From assembly GCF_004664715.2 (NCBI RefSeq), contig NC_051069.1:5572001-5636000 (forward strand): DNA of 64,000 bases. Direction: 5' to 3'. The translations under genes and the position numbers were made by a program. Below, in pieces: positions 1 to 10,689 of this stretch. The number at the start of each line of letters is the position of its first letter. Within the stretch, counting starts at the first letter, position 1. The notes under the pieces are model-generated. The model saw only the letters and a list, made by a program, of their open reading frames with translations, did not search any database and had not been told where the DNA came from. The stretch comes from Peromyscus leucopus. Taxonomy: Eukaryota > Chordata > Mammalia > Rodentia > Cricetidae.

Positions 1-371
1 AAAAAATCTTTAAAAATGTGTTGTGAATGAACATAGATATGTTTGTAGAAATGTTCTGAGTAGCTCAATGAATCACAAGCATCTTCTGCAGAGGCTCTGT
101 CTGTTACCTTCAAGGACCCTGGCTGGAGGCGGGAGGAGCTGGAGGGTGGGGCATCAGCAGTGGACCTTGAAGCCCTTTCTTGGGTTACAAGAAACCCTGA
201 CTTGTGACGGCACAGGGAAAGAATTCGGGGAGGAATTCCCTCTGCTGTCCTCTCTAAACACACACTGCAGCAGGACTAGACCCCTCCTCTCTGCAGGAGA
301 GCGCTCCTTCCTCTATTTTCTTTTCTCTCTCCTTTATGGGACCATAAATCACTAAGATGTAGCATGGCTTC
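1..371. other. Unique sequence, nothing recognised
   Basis: No SINE, exon or RNA gene is visible. The first bases are A-rich and could be the tail of an element outside the window. The open frame over 23-355 has no recognisable domain and reads as chance. Confidence 0.5.
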
Positions 372-835
372 AGAAGCCAAAGAGGGCTCTGGGGGATGAG
401 AGTACTTGCCACCCAAGCCTGAGTTTGGATCCCCAGAGTCCATGTGAAAATGCTGCAGACAAGCCAGAAAGAGACGAAGGCTCAGTGGTTAAGAGCACTG
501 ACTGATGTTCCAGAGGACCTGGGTTCAATTCCCAGGCTATCCAGAGTCCGATCACACCAGGATAAAAATAATAATAAAAAATAAATGCTGAAGACAGCAG
601 TTGACATCCGTACTCCAGCAGTTTCCCAGGGAAACGGGAGGGAAGACAGGAGAAAGACCTGAAGCTCGCTGTCCGGCCAGCCTGAAGTGTATGTGCCGCA
701 AAGCAACCGAAACACGAGAGACCCTGCCTCAAAGCAAGGTGATCAGTGAGAACTGGCTCCAAAGTGTTGTGCTCTGACCTCCACAAGAGCACTGTGTCAT
801 GTATGTGCCCACACTCACACACACACAACACACAA
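372..835 (+). mobile_element. RSINE1/B4-like SINE interrupted by a B2
   Basis: The left part (372-462) has an ID/B4-type tRNA-like head ending in 'gatccccagagtccatgt'. The right part (593-835) ends with 'gagaccctgcctcaaa', then 'tctgacctccac' and a CA-rich tail. The same head-to-tail arrangement is seen uninterrupted at 8917-9196. The B2-like unit between the halves is a later insertion. Confidence 0.6.
463..592 (+). mobile_element. B2/B3 SINE nested in an RSINE1-like element
   Basis: The B2 box-B-like segment 'aggacctgggttcaattcc' and 'gctcagtggttaagagcac' are clear. The element ends in an A-rich AATAAAAATA tail and splits an older SINE. Confidence 0.7.
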
Positions 836-939
836 AAGCCAAAGGGGTATTACTTATGTTTTTATTTTTTATTTTATTAATCTGTTGGGGGGATGTTTGC
901 AGGTCATAGGAAACCTCAGGTATTCTTCCTCACCTTCAC

Positions 940-1135
940 CTTGTTTGAGATAGGGTTTCTTGCTCCCTGCTTTATATACCAGGCTAATGAGCCCCCACCC
1001 AGGCTTCCAGGAGTGCTGGAATTACAGCTGTGGGTGCTACTGTGCCCAGTTTTATGTTCCCCTGGAGACATGAACTCAGTGTCTTCACACACTCACAGAA
1101 GGCATTTTACCCACTGAGCCCTTCTCCGGCACACA
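940..1135 (-). mobile_element. B4 SINE
   Basis: Read on the minus strand, an ID-like head is followed by a B1-like arm. On the plus strand the B1 arm appears first ('tttgagatagggtttcttgc', 'gtgctggaattacag'), then the ID part ending 'cactgagcccttctcc'. Confidence 0.7.
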
Positions 1136-1473
1136 CACTTTCTCTGCAGATCCTCACGTCAGGAAACTCGTGTTGTTCAGATGGCTGGTCTGAACCACAC
1201 TCTTGTGCACACAGGCCACACTAACTAGACTTAGTAAGCTGTGCAAAAAAAAGTGTGAAAATGGGAAGGATTTGTGCTTGGAGGGTCCAGGTGGGGTGGG
1301 GGAAGAGGAGCTGGGGTGGATATGATCAAGATACTCTGTATATATGTATGAAAATATCAAAGAATATGTTTAAAATATTCTATTTGTTCCTTCTAACTTC
1401 CTAAAGTTACAAAGTTAAAAGCTTAATCTATATAAGTTTGAATGTTTTGTATTAAGATTTATTTTATTTCGCC
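1136..1473. other. Unique, AT-rich to the right
   Basis: No repeat family or exon is recognised. A short GT/GG-rich stretch lies near 1290 and AT-rich sequence runs from 1330. Confidence 0.4.
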
Positions 1474-1637
1474 AGGTGGTGGCGGCACACGCCTTTAATC
1501 CCAGCACTCGGGAGGCAGAGCCAGGCGGATCTCTGTGAGTTCCAGGCCAGCCTGGGCTACAGAGTGCGTTCCAGGAAAGGCACAAAACTACACAGAGAAA
1601 CCCTGTCTCGAAAAAAACTCAATAAATAAATAAATAA
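1474..1637 (+). mobile_element. B1 SINE, cricetid-type
   Basis: Complete B1 with the Pol III A-box region, 'cgcctttaatcccagcac', and the 'ttccaggaaaggcacaaaac' variant seen repeatedly in this window. It ends in a CGAAAAAAA / (AAAT)n tail. The low divergence suggests a young insertion. Confidence 0.9.
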
Positions 1638-1826
1638 AGCTGTAGATCATTGTTCCTAAAACATTAGCACTAGAATTTCTTTGAATTAGGCAAAATGTGC
1701 CCTGAATCATGTGATTAATCAAAGTAGGTTGATTGAGTGTTGCAAGCTAAAGGCTTACATGGCTTGAGTTCTCCCTAGGATGTACATGACTGATAGCAGA
1801 TCATTTATAGAAAGAGGATTTGGGCT

Positions 1827-2035
1827 AGGGCTGCAGTTCAGTGGATAAGGTGCTTGCCAAGCATGCACAAAGCCTTGGGTTTGATCCTCAGTGACACATA
1901 AACCAAGCATGGCGATGTATGCCTGCAATCTTAGCACTTGGGAGGTGGAGGCAGGAGGATCACAAGTTCATGGTCATCTTTGGTTTCATAGGGAATTTAC
2001 AGCCAGTCTGATACACATGAGTCTTCATCAAAAAG
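1827..2035 (+). mobile_element. B4 SINE
   Basis: An ID head ('cagttcagtggataaggtgc', 'gggtttgatcctcagtg') is followed by a B1-type arm ('tgcctgcaatcttagcactt'). It runs directly into the purine tract that follows, which probably grew from its A/G tail. Confidence 0.75.
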
Positions 2036-2039
2036 AAAG

Positions 2040-2168
2040 GGAGGGGATGGGAAGGAAGGAAGGAGAGGAAGGAAGGAAGGGAGGGAGGGAGGGAGGAGGG
2101 AGGGAGGAGGGAGGAGGAAGGAAGGAAGGAAGGAAGGAAGGAAGGAAGGAAGGAAGGAAGGAAGGAAG
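2040..2168 (+). repeat. (GGAA)n/(GGGA)n polypurine tract
   Basis: About 130 bases of almost pure purine on the plus strand, with GGAA and GGGA units, immediately 3' of a B4 tail. Long open frames across it are periodicity artefacts. Confidence 0.95.
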
Positions 2169-2977
2169 ACATTGTTATAGAGCAGAGGGAGTAAGCCGAG
2201 GGCATCTGTGAGTTCAAACTGTGACCCACAGAGTAGCATCTGCGAGCATCAGAAGGGCCCTTTCTCCATCTCACCCCCAGCCTTTGAGCTGATCCGGACA
2301 CAGTTGTTCTGTGTTGTGTTTTCCTTTCCAAGACCAGCTGCCTCGGTCACTTATAAATGGAGGGGTGAAGTCTAGCATCGTGAGGTGTCTAATTTCAGAA
2401 ACACGCGTTCTTACTAGGAGTAGTTCAGCAGCAGGTGGCCCAGTGTCCCCAGACTACCCAAATCCGGGACAAGTGGCCCTGTCAATCCTCAGCCATCCAT
2501 CTCCCTGGGCTTATCTGCAAGTCATCATGGAGGCTGAAGAGTTGTGGTGGCCATGGCCACCCAGTGCGCACAGGATCTCACACTTCCCCCCGCCCAGCAG
2601 TCCCTCAGCTATATCTCCTGTCCCCTGTCACCAAGTCTTCGTGATGAGCTCAAAATCACCTAGGGGATGGACCAGGAATGGTTTGGCCCAGCTTGGCATT
2701 TGGCTTTCTGGCCCTGCAGTGGCCAACATGTGAGGGCGGGAAAAACTGGTTTGCTTCTTTGTGGAAATGATGGTAACAGCCAGGGTCAGGCACAAATCCA
2801 CAGAGTGACTGGAAGATCAAGATGCCTCCCTGCCGCGGATTGAGGGACACTTGGCTAAGCCTCTTTGGGAAGCTAATGTCTCTCTCAGCTGCTAGCCACT
2901 GCCACTTGAGCCTCGGGACCCTGCATCGCTCACTCTGAAGAAGCCAGCCTCCTATAAAGACGTTTAAGGAGCCAGGT
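2169..2977. other. Unique sequence
   Basis: No SINE is seen. Open frames on both strands (for example 2311-2733 plus) have no recognisable domains and no supporting signals, so I do not call them genes. Confidence 0.4.
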
Positions 2978-3129
2978 AGGGCCAGCAGATGGCTCAGTAA
3001 GTAAAGATGCTTCCTGAGGATGCCTGAGTCAATTCCCTGAGACTCCATGATGGAAGGAGAGAACTGACTCCCCAAAGCTGTCCTCTGACCTCCACACGTG
3101 TGCAGGGGTATTCCTGCTCTCTTCCACAG

Positions 3130-3182
<53 letters not shown>
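2978..3182 (+). mobile_element. B3/B2 SINE with (CA)n tail
   Basis: Head 'agatggctcagtaagtaaag', middle 'tggaaggagagaactgactc', then 'ctctgacctccacacgtg' and a CA microsatellite of about 26 repeats (3131-3182) at the tail. Confidence 0.85.
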
Positions 3183-3187
<5 letters not shown>

Positions 3188-3926
3188 TAGATAAAAAGGT
3201 ATTTAAAATGTTCTGTTTTGTTTTGTTTTTAAAGAAGCCCTGTAGAAAGACCTATATGGAGAGAAACTTGAGACCCCTGGACAGCAGTCAGTGGGGACTT
3301 GCCATTCTTGGAGATGAATCTTTGTGAACTGGTGGCTGGAGTCACAGTGAGCACTGGACTATGGCTTCATGAGAGAAAGCCTTGGAAACTCCTGGTCACA
3401 AAATGAAACCAGAAGGATTTCACTGGCTAAGAATAGGTCTCACCGAACACTCTCTACCTCTGCCCATGAGGCCCTTCTTCAAATGTTCCCACCGTGGTTG
3501 TTGACATTTTCCTACCGGTGCTCTCAAAAGGGAGAGAAGTATTGGAGAAGATCCCAGGTCTGTGGCCTCCAATTCCATGTGCTCAGAGTGTGGGAGATTC
3601 CTACCATCAGATGTGCCCCCTGTGACACACTTCTTCCATGTCCTGCTGCAGAACTCAAACAGGCTGAACCTTCCAAACGGTTGTCTTCACTGTGAGTAAG
3701 GTAAGAGGAGGCAGAGCACAGGCTCATTAGTTATTCAACATTTGCTATGTACTCACAAATATTTAATGAGCTGGTGTGATGTCCCAGGCAGTATGCTAGC
3801 AAGGGGAAGCAGGTGTGAAAGGCTAAACTCTCACCTTGGGGACCGATAAATCCTGGTGTCAGACTTACGGTCCAGGGGTCCTCAGAAGCAGCACCCACCT
3901 ATCTCTGCCTTCAAAAAACTATAGGT
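3183..3926. other. Unique sequence with a possible MIR remnant
   Basis: A TTTTG run lies near 3213-3230. Around 3755-3860 the words 'atttaatgagctggtgtgat' and 'gtcccaggcagtatgctag' resemble the 5' part of a MIR element, weakly. No exon is evident. Confidence 0.35.
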
Positions 3927-4148
3927 TGGAGCTGGGATGTAGCTCCGTAGATAGAGTGATTGCCTAGCAGGCATGGAGCTCTGAGTTTGATCCCCAACAC
4001 TGCATAAACTGGGTGAGATGGTGCACACCTCTAATTCCAGCACCCTGGAGGTAAAGGCAGAAGGATAAGACGTTCACTATCACCCTTAGCTACGAAGCAC
4101 ATTGGATGTCAGTCTGGGCTACATGAGACCCTGTTTCAAAGAAAATGT
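3927..4148 (+). mobile_element. B4 SINE
   Basis: An ID head ('gatgtagctccgtagataga', 'gagtttgatccccaacactg') is fused to a B1 arm ('gtgcacacctctaattccag'), ending 'gagaccctgtttcaaag'. Confidence 0.8.
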
Positions 4149-4701
4149 GAAAAGCTAAGCCAACATAATTTACTGTCCCGTGTGAGCCAGGACTCCCACA
4201 AGCTAAAAGTTCATGGGAACAGGCATGATTAATTAGGCGTTGTCATGGAAATGGAATGTCATTAATTATGCGATGTGAAGCTGTTCAAGTTCACTTCCAT
4301 CAGCATTACATCATGAAACTACAGCATCAGGAAAGCTCTTCACAAGAAGCTCCCACTAAACACTGTCTACACCGGGTTATCAATCTGCCTGTGAAACAGG
4401 CTCTGCCCACAGCAGGATGTCTGAGCATGTGGCCCGGCATCTCAACCGAATGCACAATTGGTTTGTCCACACCTTTTGAGATGCAGTTGCAACCAGACTG
4501 CTGTCTAAGGGGATGGGTGAAGCCACCTACGGCCCCACAAAGTGTCTAAGATGTCAATAAGAGCTTATTGTTGCGTAATAAACCTGCCCCCAATGTACTA
4601 GCTTGTTATGTCTCATGATTTCTGTGGGTGAGGAATTCCAGAGCAGCTCCCCCACAGGCTCTGGTTCAGGGTCTGTCATTAAATCACAGTCGTGTCTGCA
4701 A
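4149..4701. other. Unique sequence
   Basis: No recognisable element. The frame at 4256-4549 has no known domain. Confidence 0.35.
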
Positions 4702-4787
4702 GGGGCTGTGCCTGAATGCATCCTGGGTTAGGGGCTGTGCCTGAATGCATCCTGGGTTAGGGGCTGTGCCTGAATGCATCCTGGGGC
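4702..4787 (+). repeat. 29-bp minisatellite, about 2.9 copies
   Basis: Three tandem units start at 4702, 4731 and 4760 with the core 'ggggctgtgcctgaatgcat'. The first two are identical. The third diverges only at its end. Confidence 0.95.
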
Positions 4788-4899
4788 TATGGTGTCTGCA
4801 TCTACACCAGGATGGGTTCCTGAGAAATGCAAATCAGCACTGATATCCAAATGCCTCAGTTTCTCTCCATGTGGACCTTTCCACAGGGCTTCTTTTTAA

Positions 4900-5375
4900 T
4901 GTTTGTGTTTATGTATACACATGCTCATGTATGTGCCTATGCATGTGGAGACCAGAGGATAACCTTGATTATTATCCCTTGGGTACTATCCATCTTGTTT
5001 TGTCTTGTTTTTTGTTGCTGTTTTTCGAGATAGGGTTTCTCTCTGTTGCCCTGACTGTTCTGGAACTCACTCTATAGATCAGGCTGGCCTTGAACTCACA
5101 GAGATCCACCTGCCTCAGCCTCACGAGTGCTGGAATTAAAGTTGTGCACCACCACCACCTGGCCATCTTGGTTTTTAAAGACAAGGACTCTCATTGGCCT
5201 AGGACTCACCAAGCAAAGCAAGCTGACCATCCAGCAAGCCCCAAGAATCTACCTGTCTACCCCCCAGACCTGACATTACAAGTATGTAGTGCCTGATTTT
5301 TTGCACGGGTTCTTGGGGTCTAACGAGTTTTTATGCTTGAATAGCAGTCACTGGCTGAGCTATCTCCCCTACAGG
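4900..5375 (-). mobile_element. RSINE1-like SINE interrupted by B1
   Basis: The outer parts 4900-5005 ('tgtggagaccagaggataac') and 5170-5375 ('aggactctcattggcctagg' to 'gctgagctatctcccc') form one minus-strand RSINE1-like element. A B1 sits between them. Confidence 0.65.
5021..5165 (-). mobile_element. B1 SINE nested in RSINE1-like element
   Basis: Reverse-complement B1: 'cgagatagggtttctctctg', 'aggctggccttgaactcac', 'gtgctggaattaaag', ending near 'accaccaccacctggcc'. Being inside the outer SINE, it is the younger of the two. Confidence 0.85.
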
Positions 5376-6127
5376 CCTTCTTCATGTGTCTTTGTGGTGT
5401 GACACTGACTTCCCCTGAGTGAGCAATACAAAAGACAAGGCAGTACCTTTTAGGTCCTAATTGTCACTTCAGCCATATTCCACCCCTCACACAGACAACA
5501 CTGGTTTTTAGTGGGGAAGGATTTTTTTTGCAGGGTACCTGGAGGCATGAGACCTTCCATGTTAGGGTTCCTCCAGCCTCTATCCTAAGCCCCACATCTC
5601 ACTCTACATACATAGCTCTGCAGGACAAGGTTATCCATTCCTGTGCCTGCCTGCATTTATGTCTTTAAGCCAGTGCTTCTCAAATCTATGCCTCTAGTGA
5701 GGTCTCTCTCCCGAGTGTTGGACCCACAGCCAACTGCGCAGTGCATACTTCAGTTAGATGCCAATCTCCCTGTGTTGAAACTGGGATTGATTGCTTCCTG
5801 CCTCACACTGGCTCCTGCTCTGCCCTCCCTCATCTCAGTCTTTATCCAGTTGTCCTAGCCAGAAGCCCGGGCATTAATTGTCCTTGGCACCTCCCTCTCC
5901 CTTACCCTCGTCAATCACCATGCCCTGAGCATCCTGCTTCTAAGGCATCTTCGGAATCTGCACACATGGCTCCACATCTTTGGTCTGTTCTCACCATAGT
6001 TATCTCAACAGCCTGCCACCCAACCTCCCTAGCTCCACCATTTCCACTATTTCCCACATTCACTTGATCACTTTTGTATTATGAGATACTCAGGATTTAG
6101 ACACATAATTATACTTTTTAAAAATTG
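5376..6127. other. Unique sequence
   Basis: C/T-rich sequence with open frames on the plus strand (5643-6067) but no domain, splice context or CpG enrichment that would support a gene. Confidence 0.35.
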
Positions 6128-6245
6128 TGGTATTGGGCTCATTGGCACAGGTCTACAATCCCAGCTATTTGGAAGGCTGAGGCATGACTATCATAAGTTC
6201 AAGGCTAGCCTGAATACTTAGTGAGCTCTTGTCTCAAATAAATTT
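6128..6245 (+). mobile_element. Degenerate B1/B4 arm
   Basis: Old copy recognisable by 'tctacaatcccagctatttg', 'aaggctgaggcatgac' and the ending 'cttgtctcaaataa'. Confidence 0.6.
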
Positions 6246-6257
6246 TAAAAATTAATG

Positions 6258-6605
6258 GACTCGGAGTTGGTTTAGTTGGTAAACGCTTGTATAACAGGGA
6301 CCTGAGTCTGATCCCCAGAACTCACATAAAAAGCCAGATTTGGTGACACATGCCTGTATTCCCAGCATTGTTGAGTGAGATCTGAGGGGGAGACCAGTGG
6401 ATCTTAGAAGCTGACAGGCCAGCTAGCCTAACCTACGTGGTGAAGTTCCAAGCCAGTAAAAGATCCTGTCTCAATCAAAAAGTCACCCCAGAACTAAACC
6501 TAATATTGTCCTCTGAACCTCCATACACACACCATACTCAGGTGCACCCACCTTCCATCCCCCATGAACATGCACACACATCACACACTCACACATACAA
6601 TACTA
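6258..6605 (+). mobile_element. RSINE1-like SINE with CA-rich tail
   Basis: ID-type head ('gtttagttggtaaacgcttg', 'gagtctgatccccagaac'), a B1-like middle ('catgcctgtattcccagcat'), then the tail with 'gtcctctgaacctccatac' and scattered CACA. Confidence 0.7.
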
Positions 6606-6626
6606 GTAAAAAAAAAAAGGGGGGGG

Positions 6627-6814
6627 GGTGCTGGAAAGATGACTCAGAGGTTAAGAGCACTGACTCCTCTTCCAGAGGTCCTGAGTTCAATTCCCAGCAA
6701 CCACAGGGTGGCTCACAACTGTCTGTAATGATATCTGGTGCCCTCTTCTGGCCTGCAGTCACATATGCTGTATACATAATAAATAAATAAATCTTAAAAA
6801 AAAAAAAAAAAAAG
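6627..6814 (+). mobile_element. B2 SINE
   Basis: Near-complete B2: 'gctggaaagatgactcagag', 'gagttcaattcccagcaacc', 'gccctcttctggcctgc', then an ATAAATAAATAAATC tail and 18 A. It follows an A10/G8 run. Confidence 0.9.
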
Positions 6815-6882
6815 GGACTGGGAATGGATGAAGCTCATTGAAAGAGCCCTAAGCTTAATCCCCAGTACTGGGGACAGGGGAA
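6815..6882 (+). mobile_element. ID-like SINE fragment
   Basis: tRNA-Ala-like ID head with 'gatgaagctcattgaaagag' and 'agcttaatccccagtactgg', directly after the B2 A-tail. Confidence 0.5.
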
Positions 6883-7653
6883 GGACCTTGATTACTTGTG
6901 TTCTGTGTTAGCTTGAATTTTGATTACATGACTGAAAGCTAAGGTATGCTTTCCAAATAAAGAGTCCAGATTAATCACTTGACTCCATTTATGTGTGGTC
7001 TAGATCCCAGAGCTCTGGATTCCAGTATCTACCTAGGAGAGGACATGCCTAACCTGACAATCAAATCCCCCCATCCCCCAGCCTGACCACTTCTGACAAT
7101 CCTGTTCCACCCACACACCCGTGGCACTCGATCTCTTCATATCTAGCCATTCCTGTGGATAAGGCATCGTGCTGAAAACACCCTCTTTCTGGGGGGTCTG
7201 TGCCCATATGCCATGCTCCACCCTTCCCAAATTACATCTGATTTTTTATTCTAGCCCTCTGAGTCCTCTGTGCTGATGCCTGGATATTCCTATGCATCCC
7301 CTTCCCACCTCCACGTCTTCGGCCTTTGGTATAAGCACACCTGTTCACGGCCATCCAGTCCGCAATGGTCTTATCTCCCCTTGCATTTAAAGCCCGATTG
7401 CCTTCCCCTTGCATTGGTGCTTAATTATCCCACAGATCTATAGTTGAAGCTGTAGCTATCCTCAGCTATATGCAGCATACTCCTGGAGAAACAGAATCAT
7501 ATTACACATTTTCCCCTCCTTGGATGTCTAAGTAGCTAAGTACTAGTTAATAACGTGTGGGCTAAGAACCTGCTCAGCTGTGGACTCTTTCTAGATGATG
7601 CTGGGATTTAAAACTCCAACCTCGCAGGTGGCTCTGGGAATTAAATGAGAAAC
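6883..7653. other. Unique sequence
   Basis: Nothing recognised with confidence. 7560-7650 has faint MIR-like wording ('gggaattaaatgagaaac'). Confidence 0.35.
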
Positions 7654-8410
7654 TGTTATGGTTTCAATGTGAAATGTGTCACCCCCGAGTGCTCGTGTGT
7701 TCCAGCACTTGGTCCCCACTGGTGACTGTTCTGGGAGGTCATAGCTGTTAGGTCTCAAGTTCTGGACAAATGGCTGAGGTGCCTATTTAACATATCAATG
7801 TGGACGCTGGCTGCCAGGTTCTCCCAGCATCTCTCAGTACCTGTTACAGAGTCCTCCTGGTTGGCATACCCTACCCCCTACCCTAAACTCTCCCGCCCAG
7901 GGGCTGGGCTGGGCTTCCGCCATTTTGGACACGTGGTCTCTTGTCCTCTCGGTGCTCTTGGTTTCTTGGTCTCTGGGTTCCCAGGTACTCTCTTTGCTCC
8001 CTCTCTCTTCTAATCCTCTCACCCGGCCCTCATGGCCCTGTTCAGTCTGGACCTTTCCAGATGCCTCTGGCTGTTTTCTCCCTCATATCTACAATAAACC
8101 CTCTCCTCCACCACATCTAGGAGCTTCATGGCTTCATTTTTTTTTTTTTTCTTCATTCAGTAGACTCTTTTGGACATGGAGTCTAGATGTAGGGCAATTG
8201 GGGTAGGACTAGAGAGTTACAGTCACCCTAGTTCTGCCCCGAGGTCTCTTCCTGGTCCGTGTGAGAACAGGTGCTACAAGACACTGCCACCACCCTGCCT
8301 TCTGGGCCATGATGGGCTGTATCCCTCTCAAGCGCTGAGTCAAGATCAACTCTTCCACCTTAGGTTGCTTTTTGTCAGGAGTTTGATCACAGTAAGAGAA
8401 AGTAACTAAC
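7654..8410 (+). mobile_element. Degenerate rodent dispersed repeat, interrupted
   Basis: The left end 7654-7760 ('ttatggtttcaatgtgaaat') and right end 8255-8410 ('tagaggttgcttt-'like 'taggttgctttttgtcagg', 'agagaaagtaactaac') match the start and end of a MaLR/DNA-type rodent repeat. Related copies occur at 62740-63085 and, at the 3' end only, at 60940-61030 and 21007-21070. Unrelated sequence lies between. I cannot name the family with certainty. Confidence 0.45.
7790..8150 (+). mobile_element. LTR-like insert with AATAAA
   Basis: A C/T-rich block between the two repeat ends. It contains 'acaataaaccctctcctcc' (polyadenylation-type signal near 8091) and ends at a T run (8138-8150). The layout is reminiscent of an ERV LTR U3-R-U5. 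No terminal TG/CA pair or TSD could be fixed. Confidence 0.3.
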
Positions 8411-8916
8411 GTATGAAGACCGCAGTAGTGTTCACACAGTGCCTGGCATATGGAAAGCTTTCGGTGAACAGGACTTCCTGCTCCCCAACATACACCCCGA
8501 ACACGCTGAGGACTGAATAATGACCTGCAGGTGGATGGCTAAAGAACAAAGGACTCAATCAGAGAAAGCCACACCGCAAGACACAAGAGCAGCCCTGTCA
8601 GAGAAATCAAGTAGCTTTCACTTGGCTAGCTCAAGCAAGACATTCTGCCTGAGGAGAGATTTGGAGTGAGGGATCCAGGAGAGGGGAGCGATCAATGAGA
8701 TCATGAAATATTGACTAATAGGAAATCAAGTTTGATTTAGGTGTTGCTGCTGTGGGCAGCTGATGTTTGTGTGTTCAACTGAATTTGTCATCTGTCAAGA
8801 TTCCCAGAAGAACGTGAGAGGCACTTGTTTCTTATAAACAGAAAATAAATTCTTACAGAAATCAGGTCTCACTGGTGTAGACTTGGCTCCAGACTCCTCA
8901 AGGGATGAGAATGAGG
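8411..8916. other. Unique sequence with a MIR remnant
   Basis: At 8415-8475 'cacacagtgcctggcatatg' matches a minus-strand MIR. The rest is unrecognised. Confidence 0.4.
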
Positions 8917-9196
8917 GCCTGGGGAGATTGCTCAGTTGGTAAAGCGTTTTCAGGGCAAGCATGGGCAAGGACTGGGTTCAAACTCCAGCACCTGTGTATA
9001 TCAAGCCTGGCTCCATCACACCTGTAATCCCAGTGCTGGGAGACAGCGACAGAAGTCAGATCTTTGAGGCTCACCATCCAGGACATTCTATTGGGCTCCA
9101 AGTTCAATGAGAGACCCTGCCTCAAAAAATAAGGTGGGAAGCAACTGAGGAAGATACCAACATGCACTTCATGCAATGAACACACACACACAAGAA
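8917..9196 (+). mobile_element. RSINE1-like SINE
   Basis: Complete arrangement: ID-type head ('agattgctcagttggtaaag'), a middle with 'cctgtaatcccagtgctggg', 'gagaccctgcctcaaaa', then 'ggaagataccaacatgcac' and a short CA tail. It served as the template for recognising other copies here. Confidence 0.75.
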
Positions 9197-9258
9197 ATGA
9201 AAATATCTTGGTAAGGACCTATGCACTGTCGTTGGTATTTGTAGAAAGCCCTTCTAAG

Positions 9259-9328
9259 GGCTGGGGAGATTTTAAAAAGTGCACTGGCTGAACGAGCATG
9301 ATGACCTGAACTGAACAGCTAGCACTTC

Positions 9329-9370
<42 letters not shown>

Positions 9371-9490
9371 GTGCACAGCTACACAAGCCCACTTAGTAAA
9401 TTCCAAATTCAGCGAAAGCCTGAAGGTAGGTAGACTGATGGAAAAATGCCAACATTGACCTTTGGCCTCTGTACCTATGCATACACTACA
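9259..9490 (+). mobile_element. Diverged SINE carrying an A37 run
   Basis: The start 'gggctggggagat' and end ('gaaaaatgccaacattgacc', 'tttggcctctgtacctatgc') match RSINE1-like ends. An uninterrupted run of 37 A (9332-9368) sits in the middle, so an A-tailed insertion or internal expansion is likely. Confidence 0.5.
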
Positions 9491-9529
<39 letters not shown>

Positions 9530-9549
9530 ACACATACACACACACACAT

Positions 9550-9587
<38 letters not shown>

Positions 9588-9647
9588 CACACACATACAC
9601 CACACACACACACACACCACGCACATACACACACACTACACACACAC

Positions 9648-9682
<35 letters not shown>
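9481..9682 (+). repeat. (CA)n compound microsatellite, about 200 bp
   Basis: Almost pure CA with TACA and CCACA interruptions. It sits at the tail of the preceding SINE. Cys/Val- and His/Thr-rich frames through it are artefacts. Confidence 0.97.
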
Positions 9683-9683
<1 letters not shown>

Positions 9684-10119
9684 ATTCATCTGTTGGGTTC
9701 ATAACAGTAACTGAACTATCTGTGGAGGGAATGGCCTGTGGGCAGCCTCCGTCAGTAAGAGATTGGTCCCTCCCTTCCCTGTTCACCACGGGGAGGATGG
9801 AGGTGACAGAGATTTACCTGGCATTCTTCTGACCCCTTTCTTCATCCCTTCCCCACTCTCCATCAGCAACATCCATGCCTGGCCTTTCTTTGAAAAAAGG
9901 GCGATTGTAGATAGGGCCCTCCTTGGCATACTGATATTCCACAAGCCCATGAACATTTTGGAGAGATTTACTCTCCATGACCACAAAATGCTAAATCTGG
10001 ATGGCAGGGCATCTGGTTCCAGAATTCCTCATGAGGGTCTGTGGAACCTAAGGGATCTGCCGGTAGAGCTCACTGGGTCTATTGACTTAGATGCGGGGGT
10101 GGGGTGGGGGTGGGGGGGA
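9683..10119. other. Unique sequence ending in a G-rich run
   Basis: No element recognised up to a GGGGTGGGGGTGGGGGGG run at 10095-10119 directly before a B1. Confidence 0.4.
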
Positions 10120-10290
10120 AGCTCAGCGGTGGTGGCTTTAATCCCAGCACTCGGGAGGCAGAGGCAGGCGGATCTCTGTGAGTTTGAGGCCAGCTTGGTC
10201 TACAAAGCAAGATCCAGGACAAGCAGAGCTGTTTCACAGAGAAATCCTGCCTTGAAAAGCAAAACAAACAAACGAACAAAAACCCCTGAA
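10120..10290 (+). mobile_element. B1 SINE
   Basis: 'ggctttaatcccagcactcg', 'gaggccagcttggtctac', 'aagatccaggacaagcag', with a CAAACAAACGAAC tail. The first bases are replaced by the G-rich run. Confidence 0.9.
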
Positions 10291-10390
10291 ATTTACCATT
10301 TCCTTCAGTTATTGTTTATGAGTGAAAGGAACACATCCCAGTCTCGCTGACGAGTGTGTGACTTTTTACCAAAAGAAATCAGTCTTTTAA

Positions 10391-10393
<3 letters not shown>

Positions 10394-10462
<69 letters not shown>

Positions 10463-10616
10463 ATCCACACCAGCGCATGTGTGAATGTAGGTGCAGAAGA
10501 GGGCATCAGACCTCTGGGGGCTGGAGTTACAGGTAGCTTTGAGCTGGGACTCAATCTCAGGTTCTCTGCAAATTCGCTCTTCCCTGCAAAGGCATCTATC
10601 TCCCCAGCCCTCGTGA
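10394..10616 (-). mobile_element. B3 SINE with (TG)33 at its tail
   Basis: TG repeats at 10394-10460 are the reverse of the CA tail. The body follows with 'gggactcaatctcaggttct' and ends 'gcatctatctccccagcc', the reverse of the SINE head. Confidence 0.8.
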
Positions 10617-10689
10617 TTCTTTTTCTAGCTCGCTAGTGCTACTGCAAATTTCTCAAATTATGATTTACTTCTCACTCCCCTCCCTCTTA

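Noticed and set aside
1960..2331. Lys/Glu/Gly- and Pro/Ser/Phe-rich frames at 2 kb and at 46.4-46.7 kb
   Set aside because: Translations of GGAA and GA polypurine repeats.
9272..9832. Long Cys/Val and His/Thr-rich open frames at 9.3-9.8, 10.4, 24.8 and 40.1 kb
   Set aside because: They are translations of CA/TG microsatellites, where every frame stays open. No protein is implied.
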